Shown piece after piece: positions 46,966-60,259 of a stretch of 64,000 bases of DNA. The DNA is taken from NCBI GenBank assembly GCA_035610365.1, contig CM069432.1, positions 185,303,027 to 185,367,026 of the forward strand, in the 5' to 3' direction. Each line of letters opens with the position of its first letter. The first letter of the stretch is position 1. This stretch comes from Aquatica leii. Its lineage: Eukaryota > Arthropoda > Insecta > Coleoptera > Lampyridae. Under the pieces are notes generated by a model. The model did not search any database. It was not told where the DNA came from and saw only the letters and a program-made list of their open reading frames with translations. The position numbers and the translations under genes were made by a program.

Positions 46966-49900
46966 AAAATAAAAACAAAAATATAAAAAAAAGCTTTAAT
47001 TCGAAGTTAAAAACAAATTAGCAATAAAAATTAGCCTAAAAATAGAAAGTAATGCATCCACAACAAACAATAATTCATTCAAAAAAAGTAATCAAAGATA
47101 GCCAAATAAAGATTTAAATGTAGATACAATCAGTCATAATAAGATAATCGTACTATATTTTTTTCTAAAAGTATTACAATACTTTGTGATTTGTTTTGTG
47201 TGAAGAAAGTTAAAAAAAAATAGTTAAAAACGAGCTTTTTGTCAGACAGTAACTAAAAATCATCTTTAAAAAAATTAAAAAATACTAAATGCATTTGCAA
47301 AGAAAATAATCTCTAATTTATATATCTATTTACTTATTTTTTATATTGTTTATTGATATTATTTGAATTCGTTAAACGTACATATCAAACTTATTCTTTT
47401 AATTTAATAAAATTAAGAGAAAACATAAATATTTCAATATTTATAAATAAGTTACTGCAATATGTTTTAATTTCAAACCTATTTTTGTGATTATTTTTCA
47501 AAAGAGAACTGTTAACTGTCCACACGTTTCTTTGAAAATCTTTTGTAGAAAGAAATACCTTCTAACGCAATCACATGACTTCCCTATCTATCGTTTCTAA
47601 TGTCAATGTTTTCTATTTAGTATTTTATAACTTTTGCAGTTATGATTTTTCAAATTACCATTTCCGCAACTTGTAGCTTAGTTATAATAATTTTCTTTAT
47701 AGCCTCTTTACTATAGTCGTTCTAACGCACGTTTTATATATTTTAATTTTACTATTTGCCTGTCTGTGCTGGTTAGCCCGGACAGTCATTCTTAAGTAGA
47801 CAGACATTTTGCAGTTTTTAATTTAATTTTTTAATTTGTTAGATTGAAACAAAAAGTAAAGTATAATAATCACAAATATGTAATTTTTTAAGTGATATTT
47901 TCGTATAAATGTGTTTTGTAATCAAATAATTTTTGAGATGTTAAAAACACGTACATTAAAAAAAATACAATTAGTTAACCACAAACTGTATAATTGTGTA
48001 TAATTATACAGTTTATATTTAAATATTTTAAATAATAGTACTCAGTTTGTTAAAATAACATAAGAAAAGGTTAAATACATATTTTATGCAAATTTTATTG
48101 CCTTAATATTATTTTAAAAAAATTAAATATATATAAAATATTTTTGTTTCGTATAAAAACGCTCCTGATGAACTACTTATACAACTACATACAAAATACA
48201 TTTTTAAAATCTACAAATAACAGTAAATAAATTTAAAAATCAATTAACCCTTTAATTACGGCTAAAACAAAATATAAATTACTTATCAGATGTGGTAGTT
48301 AATCTCATTTTCTTAAAATGAAAATCTATTGTACTAAGTTCAAAATAAATGTAATGTTTAATGTTTCATAAATATTTTTATATATCTTAAAGGTTATTAA
48401 TTTGTGCATACCCCAGGTTAATATCACTTAATGTATAATAAATATAAACGAGGTCTTTATCATGTTTTAAGTATAAATAATAGAGAATAAAGCAAAATAC
48501 ATGTAGTTATAGAACAAATTACCATCGGCAAGAAATAGTAACAAATGTTCCCACTATAAAATTGTACAGTTTTGCAGGAAAGGTTTATTTTCATCATTAA
48601 GTAATCAGTATAAATTGGGTTTGGAATCTATCCCATGGGCAGATATACAGAACACATTATACGATCAATACTGTATATTATGTTTTTTTACATAGGGTCT
48701 CTTATTTTACTATTAACTTTGCTAGCTGTTTATTTAATTTTTTTTTGCTATTTTGATAGATTGTTTATTTTGATTACTTGCATAGATTGATAACAAAATT
48801 AATTTAAATATAATTTGGTGTAATATAGTCAGAAAATTAATTACCAGTTTTTTGTTATAGTTTAACATTATTTTATGCGTTACACTGCTGGTACCCACAA
48901 CGAATCTGTTACTCTTTGTTTTTCCTGTATTTAAGTTTTCAACGCGTTATATAAAAACCTCTTAACTTTATTAATTGCTAATTTATTTAATAAATTCTTA
49001 ATTTTAGAATAGAATATCTACGATTTCCAAGTTGTAAGGGTTCTACAAAGTAATGCGATACATAGGAGAAAAAGATTAGGTTTGACATCTAATCTCCACT
49101 ACATCTTTACTTACATGTACATTGCATTAACTACGTTTAATATAAAACGCTGCTATGTTAAAGTGCAAACTTAAAAAATACATTAAGTACATACAGCCTT
49201 ATCATATTATCCATCTCCAACAAGCAATAATTCTCTTTACTTCAACTATTATAGGGCATAAGGGAGCATTGAATGTGTAAACGGTGTTGATGTGAGCCAT
49301 GATTTAGCAGCACCATAAATGTATGGCATCAAGGAAATTGACGATTATATGAGTGAACTCTTTAAATATTTACATTTCTCGTAGGTGAGCAACACAAATC
49401 AAGATAATTGACCAGGTCAAGGTTAGTTTAACATTTGTAAACAGCTGCAAAAGTTGATTTTTTAGATAAACATCGGCGTATGAAACAAACAAGTTTACAT
49501 AAATTTTCTTGATGCGTTATACTGTAGGATTTTTTAATGAATATTGCAAAGTGTGTACATGCATAAAGCTTTCACTTTGTTTGTATTAGAGCGATAAGCA
49601 TCGCAAATTTTCAAATTTGCATTGCATAGCATGTTTTTATAATTTGATTTTAAGATAAAACTGGCTTTATCATTTTACAGCAAGAATTCATATTTTATAT
49701 ATGTTTTGGTTTAGTTTAATTTAATATTTTATATTATTTGCACACGTACAACAAATAACATAATTTTTGGTATAAGTAAAAAATAATTACAATTCGTAAT
49801 TTGATTTAAAAAAAACTAAGTGACGACTCATAAAATAATAATAAATACTAACACAGTTAAAAAAAAACTAATAAATTAAAAAAAATGTATTTTTTCAAAG

Positions 49901-52900
49901 TATTAATACAATATTACACTTGAATTTTAATAAACAAATTATCAATAAATCAAGAAATGGATCCGTCTTGAGAAACTTTTTATAAACCAAATAAAACTTC
50001 GTCATTTAGCAATAATATTTATACTTGTAACATGTTTCGACTTTTTAATTTTTGTTATAGGTCATCATCAGACTTAAATTAATTAACATCGAACATTTTT
50101 ATAAAATTGAAGCCTTGAAGAAGAAATTTTTACGAAAACGACATTACATATTGAGGAACAAACCAGCAAATAATGTCAAAATAAAAATTCTTATAAAAGG
50201 TTTAAAAAATTAATTTTAAACCAACAGACCTGTAGCATTAAACAGTTTGTAGGCATCGTTAATAAAAACCAACCAAAAATAACGTTATGATGTTTAATTT
50301 ACTGTTCTAAGAACTACTACTACTGCTGACACTGTTATTGTTATCACATAATACGTGGTTAATTTAAGTTGTTATTATAAGAACGCACATGCTTTCTAAG
50401 TTAATTGTCGAAGATAACGTGTTTATAGATGTTTAAATAATATAAGGTTACGTAGATCAGTCAAATACTTAAATAAATAAATAAAACTGTAAAGCTAAAA
50501 CTATTTTTAGGATACAATGATAAAATTGTTTACTCTATAAAACCGTATTCAGCTAAAAAGTTCATACAAAATAGGTTATCGATGACGTATAAAATCAAAT
50601 CTGAAAACAAAATTGATAACATAAACTGAAATTATGAATACTATAAACGATGTTTTTTCTATGTAGTAGCATACGTTTGGCCCGATTCAGTGATTCCGTG
50701 ATTCCAATAAACGGCATGCACTATATTTCTTAATAATTTAAAAGACGTCTAAAAATTTATTTATTAGTATAAGGTTAACGTAAATAAATTGTCTAAAAGT
50801 ACATCAATAATTATTTTGGTTTTTTAACTATTTAAAAGAAAAGTAAGTTCTGAAGGAACAACAACCTCCAAGAAAAAAAATGAATAGTTATTAAGTATTC
50901 ACTGTGCTACCAATTACCAAACATAAAAACACCCTGGAAAATATGTCTACGTGCCACGATTTACCTGCGGAAAATTTTGCTCAAAATCATCAAATGTTTG
51001 GTTTATAAATTTCGTCGACGTTTTGGTTCTATTGGATGTTGTTACCCGTTATATTTTTTTACGTTTTAAAACAATCTATTTAAATTTCCTTTTATAACAT
51101 TTGGTAAGTATTTTTTAGGTTAGATTTGTCTGTATTAGATTTATAGCACAGAATAAGTAAAAACAGTAGTAAATAATGATTAACTGGGTTTTTTTTGTAT
51201 TACGGTTTTAAACTATGGTAGCTGGTCAGTGGATATATCCAACCAAAAAAGCTTTTCAATTTGCTGCTGTTGCAGGGAATTTTGTGAATTATTAAAAGAA
51301 TCTGATGTTGCCGAAGACACACGCTCAAAAAGTGTCGAACTAGTTAACAAAATTGAATTAGGTCCTTACCAAAATAATTTATGAAGGTTTTCACATGAAA
51401 GGTATACTGCTGGTATTCAACGTATATAAAATCAAACTATTAATGGAAAAAATTAAAACAAGACCACCTACATGGAAGAACATGACACTTTGCAAAAGTA
51501 TATTTTCAATTTGGGGTTGGTACAATAATAAACGCAATATTTTAATAGAATAGAATGATCAGGCTGAGAAGGTAACGTAATAAACAACCAGTTACATGTT
51601 TAGAGTGAAAATATACATTTGCCAATTATAAAAATTGATGTGTTGTAGTTGTAGTCTGACCAGGTATTTATAAATCTGGAAAAGTTGAGTAACAACGTAT
51701 TATATTACATTTGTAAAGAGTTGTTAAAAATGGCTTTCTTATTTAAATTAGAAGCTAAGTGTTTATCTTGGTAACTTTAACTTCACAATATTTAAATAAT
51801 ATCTGGAAAAGCAACTTATTCTAAATCTACACCCAAAAGGTCTTATTGTAATGGCAATACACCTCACCACTCTAAAGATATAAATAACGCAGACTCAGAG
51901 TAATCGAAAAAAAGATATTTGATAGTGATTTGAAGGAATTGGAATCTTTATAACTGAAAAGTGAAAAGCAGTAATTATAATGTTGGTTAAGTAATATTCC
52001 ACATCTAAGTTATTATGTAGATACATTACTATCATGCTGTACTGTTATTCGAGTTTGTCTCTATCACACAATGTCTTACATTCAATTATAATGATATCAA
52101 GTCTCATGAAAAGAAACGTTCCAATAAAGTAGTGATTTATTCATTAAATAATTAATATAAGTTAAATGCTATTTTTTTTAATTACATGCTGTGCAAGTAC
52201 AAATTTTAACAGATGATCTATCTTAATTATGTTTATTGTTTACTTTTGAGGTTATTAACTAACTATTATTAAATTAAAATATAAATAAATAAATAAAAAT
52301 AAAATATGAAATTGTATTTTTTTTTTAGACTGTCATCGTCAGATTTATCATTACTAAAAGCTTTCTAAAACTAAGTGTCGAATCTGCTCGGTACACACTA
52401 ATGAAACTTTTCCTTTAATGGTTTTACTTTATAGAAATGTATATATACAAAAAAGATAAAATAACAATCACTATTTTTATCAATATCTTTATGGAAATCG
52501 TTGAACCTACTTACATTTGAAATAAAATTAGGTTCTTATTGAAAAGAAGCGTTTTTTTATATTTCCTTGATAATTATTGGAAAAAATTCGAAACTTTAGT
52601 ACTGCCTTTTTGGGTGCTTTACTTTGATTTTGGTAAAGACTTAAATATTGCTACTCGGTCCACGGTAATACATAAAACTTGTAATTATTACTAGAACGTT
52701 AGAACCAGATTAGAAGAAGAAATAGTAATAGGAATTAAAATAATTTTAGTCAGCAAATGTTAAATTCTAAGTTTAATAGCTGTTGGCAAATTGCAAATTA
52801 ACTTATTTGCAACCCTGTACACGTAGAGAAAAAAAACAATTTAATCTTAAAACTAGTAAACTTATAATAGAGTTTTAAACATTCTGCTTAATGCGTTTAT

Positions 52901-54992
52901 TAATTCTAGGCTCTATAAAGGAATCTCAGCTCTTGTGAATGTACTCATACATATTTTAAATATTAATATGTATTTCCTATTCCAATTATAAATTATCTGA
53001 CAATTATTTTCAATAATTAGAATTTTACTTATTATTATTTTTTTGTATTTTTTTTCTGGTATTTTTGTGGAGTCTTATTTCAGATGTTTTATAGCTATTT
53101 TTTAAATTTTTTGTATTACGATGTTGCCTTACAGTTTTAAGAAGCATCTAATGTTTAATTAAATATCAATTTTTAGAAGCTGTTATTAATAAAACTCAAA
53201 AATCTCAAAAATCAATAGGTTTTTTACACCACTATTTTAACAAATCGTCAAATAGTGTCAAGTTTTTAGATGTTAAACCATTTCAAAAGTAAAGTAAAAC
53301 AGTCAACGTCCTTAATTTTTAGCTTCTTTGATTTTCAATTCGAGATAAAAATTGTAAGCTTTATGATTTAAATTTTAAATTTAGTTTTCATATTGTAAAT
53401 AAAAATTGTATTTTCATTTTTTGATTGCATTGAAAGTTATAGTAAATGACTAACAAAGGAAAAACGTGCACTCTGTTATATATCTAATGTAATTCATAAA
53501 AGATTTATCAAATAATTGTGTGACAGGACGTGCCTTATCGCTCTAAACGATAGATACGCACAAGCAGGCATTTATTAAAACGCAGAGAGAAGATATATTT
53601 AGAGGGGAATCTCCTGTATATAAACTTGGAACACAGTTTATGGCGCTCTACAACGGTTGTGGGGAAAACAAATGGCGCGAATTTTAAACTTAATGTGTGG
53701 GTGTGGGTAGCACCTATTATTATTACAATAGTTTATTTTGAATGTTTTCTTGTTTTTGAAAGAATAGTTATGAAAATTGTCACTTTTTTATAATTATGCG
53801 TTAAAAAAAGCGACGTATTTTATATAACATTTTTTATTTGCACAAATACAATCCAGTTTCATTCGAATCAACACCGTGTGAATATTGTAACAACTTTTCT
53901 TTAAAACTAATATGAAAACCTTTCAGTTTTTAAATAGTAATAAACGTTAGAATCAAACACGTGTAAAAATAACTTGCATTATTTAGTCGATTTTATTCGA
54001 GAAATGCAATTCAGCGTTTTTAGTCTTCAAAGTACGAAAAAGAGGGAAATAAAATTTGCTGTATTTGTATTTTTTACCGATAATTACTACATAGTAGTCT
54101 CTAACGGTTGTGGGGAAAAGTTAAAACGTTATTCCTTTTCTCTCAATTGAAGTTTCTCGTCTACAAATAGTTAGTTTATGTTAAAACGCCTCTTAACGGT
54201 ATGAAGAAAATCAGTGCTATAGTCAAAGATATGACGATTTTGATGTACTCAAGCAAAACTTTTACCAATTACTTCATAAATACTTAACTATATTATATGA
54301 TTAGTCAATGGTGATAGTTTTACTGATGATGATTAAGAAATAATTTTACATGATTTTCGTTATGTATTGTGCTAATATTTGTTAAATTAAGCTAAAGAAA
54401 GCTATTCCTTCCAAAATATTATAAAACATGCTGTGGAGTTCTACGACAAATAAAATATTGTGTATAAATTTTTTGTTTATAGAAGACATCAAACTAAGTT
54501 ATTGTAACTAAAAAATTGACTGCATTTATCAAAAGGCTACAAATGATGCATAAATTTGCAATTATAAACTTATAATATAAGTTTATACGATAAGAAAAAA
54601 AATTTTTTTACGCATGATTCCGCATTTGCAGGTATCTCAAGAACTGATTTCCTCTCTATTCTGAAAATTTACAAAATTAAAATGTATAATTTAACTTAAA
54701 ATATTTACTTTTACTTCAATGAAATGTATAATAATTCACTATATGAAGGTAGTTGTTGAAACTAAATTGTAAAGTTTTGTGTAAATAGGTTATTAAGAGA
54801 AAGAACTAACGTGCATTTAAATATTAAATTATATATTTTTGGTTTATTTTATACACTTATATTTAATATTTAATAATGCATTATCTTTAAATAAAATTGG
54901 AAATTTTTAAATTCAAATGTTTGTTATTTCACATATATATTGATAATAACGTAGTTCTAAGATAAGAACGTCTTCCGGGTTTGGACCGTGAT
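46966..54992. other. AT-rich intergenic stretch with a minus-strand hammerhead motif
   Basis: Eight kilobases with no recognised protein. It holds the hammerhead motif at 50028-50072 (-) and a 17-bp phrase AACGGTTGTGGGGAAAA found twice, at 53652-53668 and 54103-54119. A stretch at 51230-51420 is less AT-rich but did not match a family. Runs of TAAA occur near 50472 and 52280. Confidence 0.5.
50028..50072 (-). ncRNA. Hammerhead-type core, minus strand, probably a PLE terminal remnant
   Basis: On the minus strand CTGATGA (50071-50065), an extra T, a three-pair stem GAC/GTC with a long AT-rich loop, GAAAC (50038-50034) and then ATGTT. Stem III (AC-AT-GT) is identical to that of the 44.3-kb motif, which argues for a common PLE family. 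Stem II is weak, and no PLE coding sequence was found nearby. Confidence 0.5.
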
Positions 54993-55073
54993 CTTAGTAT
55001 AGACTCCGGCCGTGGAAGCCTTCGCTATTACAATAACGTTGAGTTTTCTTTTAAAAAGTAAAATTGTTAAGAA
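54993..55073 (+). repeat. 80-bp repeat, inverted copy at 61133-61204
   Basis: Begins TCTTAGTATAGACTCCGGCC, continues through GTGGAAGCCTTCGCTATTAC and ends CTTTTAAAAAGTAAAATTG. The reverse complement of the region at 61133-61204 matches it with only a few differences. Its GC-rich core is conspicuous against the surroundings. It is a dispersed repeat of unknown class, or the paired ends of a 6.2-kb element. Confidence 0.7.
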
Positions 55074-55194
55074 ATCTAAGGGAAGAACAGAGATCACTAT
55101 TATCCGTATAATAATGAGTTTAAAGAGTTAAGGTTCTGCGTCATTTAAGCGCTCTGTATTCAATATTGTCCCTACAAAATTACAATTCATAAAA

Positions 55195-55390
55195 TGAGTA
55201 ATGATGTACTATGTGTACTGAGTACAAATGGGTACTGGAACTGATTTTGCAGATGTGAATACTGTAATCGAATGGTACGAATGTAACTATGTAACGAATA
55301 CTTTGCTTATCGAGTAATCGTTACTTCGGATCCTAGCGAGTAACGAGTACTCAAGTAACGAATAGTTACTTATACTTAATCACTAATTTA
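55195..55390 (+). repeat. Possible left end of a hAT-like element
   Basis: Rich in GTAACGA/TCGTTAC phrases, such as GAGTAATCGTTACT (55313-55326) and AAGTAACGAATAGTTACTT. The same GAGTAATCGTTACT occurs in the reverse sense at about 61687-61702. Such ends are common in insect hAT elements. No hAT transposase was seen between them, so this rests on end style alone. Confidence 0.3.
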
Positions 55391-56196
55391 AACGTTTATT
55401 GTACATAAAACTAATTTAATGGTAACTGTAAAACTTACTAGTTCATTTTCTATTTCTTTTGCAAGCCTACGTCGGTTTAATGACTTCTTTTTTTCTTTTG
55501 AAGTTGAAATTGCTTTACACTTTTTAGTAAAAAGTATTTCGAACAAGCTCTGTCACACGAATAATACTTGAAATATATGGTTCTAGGTCAAATTCCATGG
55601 TTTCGAAAAATAATAATTATTACTTTTTCATTACAAGTATTTTTAAATTTGTAGTTTATTAGCGTTATGCAATACGCTCAAAAAAACATTACAGTTGCAG
55701 CTATTGACGTTTAAAAAAATTCTCATACCCTCTAGAATTTTATCAATGGACATTTTAGACAGTGTATTTCTAAGAATAATAGTAGTAATGTTGAGAATTA
55801 TTTAGACCCGGTTACACAAAACTTTATAGTACTATGTATAAAAGGGTATTGCCGATTATTTTTTAATCAAAAATCATTTTTGTCCTGGGCATCTAAATTT
55901 GAATTTAAATAATGGTCAATTTTAAAAAACTATTTCATTCAAATTAATTTTGCATTAAGTTATAATAAGCGTAATAAATGCGTTTTGTAATTCATTGCTT
56001 CTTCTGGTGTAAACTATAAGCAAACGGTTAGTCCTGTAGTTTTTTCATACAAAATGTCAAAAACGACACTAAGTCACGACTACTTATTTTTACAGATCAA
56101 GTCTTAAGAGTAGAACGTTTTATTAAGTTACGTTTTTTTGTTTTATATATTTAATGTTTTGTATAGCTTACGGTATGGGTCAAAATAGTCTATACT

Positions 56197-56218
56197 AGAC
56201 TTGCTGAATAGATAGAAA
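56197..56218. repeat. Left terminal inverted repeat of the DD82E-like transposon
   Basis: Pairs with 60238-60259 with one mismatch in the first 20 bases (CTGAAT against CCGAAT). Confidence 0.75.
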
Positions 56219-56724
56219 AAGAAAAAAGTCCCTTCCACTAAAAAAATGGGCGGAATTATGGCAAGTCAGCTTTACATACACAAATAATTAAAATGCATAC
56301 GCATATGCATATTTGTATTGTTGGTTGTCTATACGGTACTCAAATAATTTTTTTGATTAGATCAAAAATAAGGTATAAAAATGATAATTTGTTGAATATT
56401 AAAAACAAGTCCTCTCTAAAATTTTATTCTTTACCAGTCTACTTCAATTTACGTTCTGTAATACTTTATAGTAATGCTATCATAAATTTACTTCATTTAT
56501 ACATAAACTATTTTTCTACAAAAATCAAATTTCTTTATTTTCAATGACAAATAAAAATATCAACATACTTGAAGTTTATCTACAGAAAAATTGGAACTTC
56601 AAAATAGCAATTATATTGTTTATTAAAAATCATTACAATTATTGTAAAATTTAATTCTTATAAACTAAAGCAATAAATTAGTATTACAAGGCTATTACAA
56701 CTTTGGCAAAAGATTTACTTTTAC

Positions 56725-58025
56725 TAGGAAACAGGAACAAACACAACAAAACAAAATCGGAAAAATACGAAATGAACTACAAAAGATGAGCGACATATGG
56801 AAACAACACTACCAAGAAACGCTATATACAAAAGAAGTGGAAATGCAAAAGGAAGAAAAAAACAACTAAATCAAGAAGAATAGAATTGTCTCAAATATGA
56901 AGCAATACAAGAAATAAGAAAATTTAAAAATTAGCAAAGCACCGGGGCAATACGAGATCGAGGCAGAACTCGTAAAATATGGAGGACAGCAGATAAAAGC
57001 ACAGATACGTCACTTAATGAAACAAATATGGAGACGAAACAAGATGCCAAAGGACTGGAAAGGAAAGAAAACTACAAAAACTACAAGCCAGTAGTTCTGT
57101 TAAGCATCATCTATAAAATCTGCTGATCAAAAAGCTACAGACACATGCTCAAAATATGCTTGGGGACAACCAGAATGGCTTCAGATCATAAATGCAATAA
57201 ACTCCCTAGAACAAATAATTCAAAAGCAGTGAGAATACAAAAAAGAAATACATATTATATTTATAGATTTCAAAATGCCCTTTGATTAAGTGAGCAGAAA
57301 AAAAACTAATAAGAGAACTGGAACACTTAGGAATACTTGGAAAACTATTAGACTGTTAAAAATGACGCTAATAAATACAAATACGCAAGTGAGAATTCAA
57401 GGAGCAACAGCGAAATCTTTTGTAATAAATAAAACAGTGAAATAAGGGGATTTCTTATTTTAATCTATATTCAACCTAGTATTATACGAAGAGCTGAATT
57501 AGATAGAAAAATATCATGAGCAGCGAAATACAAATAATAGTGTCATCTGGGTAGACAGAGAATAGGAAGGAAGATAAACAACAGCTGTAAACCAACAATA
57601 TACAAAAAAGCAAAAAAAAAGTTAGTATAAAAACAAACGAAGTAAAAACAAAATACATAAAGATAGGGAAAGAACACGAGCACGCACAAAATTACTTAAA
57701 AACACATTTTTGAAAGTCGACTGCTTTAATTACTTGGGAGTCACGATGGAACAAATCTAGGAGAACAAAGTGAAAAAGAAATTGTGCAAAGAAAATCAGG
57801 CATACGGCAGAAATAAAACTCTTAAAAAGCAAAGCGTTAAGTAAACCAACAAAAATAAAATTCTATTCTATCCTGATGCGACCCATCATAACCTATGCGT
57901 TGGAAATAATAGCGATAATAAACAAAAAAGAAGAAGACCTAAGAATTATGAACGGAAAAATATGAGAACAATATTAGGACCAAACAGAACAAGAGATAGA
58001 GAAATAAGGGCCTTAGTGTCATGGT
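56725..58025 (+). pseudogene. LINE reverse transcriptase remains, clade not assigned
   Basis: A plus-strand non-LTR RT, heavily worn. Segments in order are MSDIWKQHYQETLYTKEVE (about 56787-56845), EAELVKYGGQQIKAQIRHLM with WRRNKMPKDWK (about 56960-57065), NYKPVVLLSI (about 57080), IIFIDFK.PFD (palm motif A, about 57255-57290), ELEHLGI..KLL (about 57318-57350), TLINTNTQVRIQGATAKSF (about 57363-57420), FLKVDCFNYLGVTMEQ (about 57710-57757) and, at the end, a MRTILGPNRTRD stretch (about 57965-58000). Many stops and shifts interrupt it, and the catalytic FADD box is not recognisable. The endonuclease is absent. It resembles RTE- or Jockey-like insect LINEs. It sits inside the DD82E-like transposon and faces the opposite way. 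Confidence 0.8.
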
Positions 58026-58640
58026 GCTATACAGGTTGTTTAAGATAGACCCGATGTTATAATATCCTCTGGCAAGTTCCACTGCAATTATAATGTTTAC
58101 TTTCTAATTTGATCACTTCAATACTATATTTAATATATAACGACTTATCTGTCTTCACAGCATCTTCCAGTGTGCAAATATTTGACTTCCAGCAGTTTCA
58201 CCTATAAGTAAGTTGATCTAATTAGGAACAACTATACGTTAAACTCTTGGAACTTACCATTTAGAGAAGTTGTTAAATAACCATACTCTTTGCCAATTAA
58301 TAGACCTTTTTAATCTATTACCATATTATTCTCCATCAGATATCACCCTTTAGCAACTGATCGGTGCATACCTTGCATACTCCACTGCTAAAGTTGTACA
58401 TTAAATCCCAAGAATAATAAAGGAGACAATAGTTTTGCTCTATTCTCTATTACTTTGTACGCTTTATAGGTCATTGTAATGCTTCTAAAATTAGATTTAC
58501 TTTTTTAATTAAAACATCGTGCATATAATATAAAAACTTACTATTTTTTTATAGTTGAATATATAAGTATCGTGTAATTAACAAACGTGCAGTAAGGATG
58601 AAAAAAGCGCTTCTTAAATATTTACATAACACAAGTAAAC
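58026..58640. other. Non-coding stretch inside the DD82E-like transposon
   Basis: About 600 bases between the LINE remains and the 3' end of the transposase. It may hold the LINE 3' tail and transposon non-coding sequence. Nothing was recognised. Confidence 0.4.
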
Positions 58641-59850
58641 TAAATCAACAACGAAATAAAAATTCATTGCCTAATTGAATAATAATATGTTCAACTAAAA
58701 TTTCTAATGTAAGGTCTGTGTGCCACATTTCTTGTTCTAGTTTAATGACATGTTGTATATATTTTTTTAAATTATCTGTAGAAACATTGGATACTGCTTC
58801 AAGAAATAGTTTTTTAATATCTTGTATTTTTTCTAGCAACTTTCCTTTTTCATTTGTGCCCATATTAATTCAATGGTATTCAACAGTGATACGGTGACAA
58901 TCAAAGCACAACTCGTTTACTAGATTTTAGCATTTCATCCACCACAGACGTTGGTGCTGAAATGTTTTTCTTGACAAGGCTAAAAGACCTGCTTTAACCA
59001 TGACTTCCTCAAATTCAATCGATTTACTTGTCAACCAATCTTGTATGTCAGCTTTTTTAGTTGCGGAAGTTAGAATTTTTCTACTTTTGTGCTATGGTAT
59101 GAAGGATTATCTAACACTATTACAACACTTTCTTTTAAGTTACTTAGCACCGGCTCAAACCAGTTTTCGAATACTCCAGAATTCATTTCTTCGTGTAGTC
59201 AAAAGTTTTTTTCAATTCGAAAATAAGGAAACTATTTTCAACAAATCCTCTATCTGATCCTATACGTAACACTATTAATCATTTGCCTTTACCAGAAGGA
59301 TTTTTAAGTCCCATAGATAATCCAGAAATGAAGGCTTGCCGTACTGTTTTAATTGTCGTATCTGTCCAAATTTCTGTAGTAACATGACCTGTATGAACCC
59401 GAGTTTTGTCCAAATAATATATTTTCTTGCCCAGTTTCTTATAATTTCTTATGGAATCTTTTTCTCCATGCTATGATATGATTTTTTTGTTGTAATTTCT
59501 TTTTCTGTACATATAAAATAACGTATAGTACAAACACAATACACTTTCGTTTAACTAACCCAAACCTAATTTCTTTCAATAATGTTCGTAACGTACTTTC
59601 TTTAAAGTTTAACGAATTATCATCTTCTTTTTTTACTTTTGGTTGTTTATTACATAAAAAGAACGAATGCACACTACGTCTTAGGACACTTTTCATTCCG
59701 TCGGTAACATTATTTATTATTGATCTTGATCTAGGGTACACTTTCGGAGAATACAGTGCGTGATCTATGTTATATTCAGTTAGCACGTTGTATACAGTAG
59801 ATACAGAAACACTTATGCAAATAAGTAAAGTTAATATAAATCTGTACATG
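58640..59850 (-). pseudogene. IS630-superfamily transposase with widely spaced catalytic residues (Sailor/DD82E-like)
   Basis: Read right to left. An N-terminal region (59849 down to about 59500) holds VHSFFLCNKQPKVKK and ESTLRTLLKEIRFGLVKRK, like the helix-turn-helix part of insect Tc1-type proteins, and then HIIAWRKRFHKKL. The DDE core begins with KIYYLDKTRVHTGH (first Asp at about 59409) and LKNPSGKGK; VVIVLDNPSYHSTKVEK carries the second Asp (59109-59111), KADIQDWLTSKSIEFEEVMV follows, and PIELIWAQMKK-type sequence gives the Glu (58869-58871). I count 79 codons between the last two, against 34-41 in most Tc1/mariner families and 82 in the Sailor family. The end reads IQHVIKLEQEMWHTDLTLE. 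Several frameshifts and stops show it is dead, and the first motif has Lys where relatives have Glu (LDET). Confidence 0.82.
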
Positions 59851-60237
59851 TAAGTATATACCGGCTGCTGTAGCTGTAAATTTAGTATTACCTGTTTTCA
59901 AACTACGTTTTATAGGTATTTAGAATACTTTCTTTATCATATACTGATAAATGTTTCGCTTTACGTTTCTTTATTAGCGAAAGATTTATAATAATGTATT
60001 AGATAACCTATAAAAATGTCGTTTTGACAGTTAGATAATTTAAAAGAAATTATTTATTTAAAAAAAATAAGTTCTGTACACAAAAAATACTGATAAAAGT
60101 AAACGAAACGCTGAAATATTAAGGTTATTAGTACACAATGGTAGACAATAACTTCGCGGACTGAATCAGACTTTTAAGGTAATTTTGCCGCGTATTTTGA
60201 ATTAACCAATTACAAAAACCTTTGTGTGAGGGATCTA

Positions 60238-60259
60238 TTTCTATCTATTCGGCAAGTCT
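60238..60259. repeat. Right terminal inverted repeat of the DD82E-like transposon
   Basis: Reverse-complement partner of 56197-56218. The inner part of this end is longer than on the left and looks more complete. Confidence 0.75.

Larger units (their letters stand above)
56197..60259 (-). mobile_element. IS630/Tc1-type DNA transposon, Sailor (DD82E)-like, carrying an inserted LINE
   Basis: Inverted ends: AGACTTGCTGAATAGATAGA at 56197-56216, and the reverse complement of 60240-60259 reads AGACTTGCCGAATAGATAGA. Similarity goes on inward (TCCCT..C, GGCGGAATTA against GCGGCAAAATTA) with a gap of about 40 bases. The minus-strand transposase at 58640-59850 lies between them, and LINE remains at 56725-58025 lie in the other half. 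Ends and transposase together support one transposon of about 4.1 kb including the LINE. An exact TA target duplication is not clear. The transposase is broken, so the copy is dead. Confidence 0.75.

Noticed and set aside
52325-52350. Minus-strand CTGACGATGACAGTC, like the start of a hammerhead
   Set aside because: The GAAA box is replaced by TAAAA and no stem III can form; it may be a worn relic but cannot be called.
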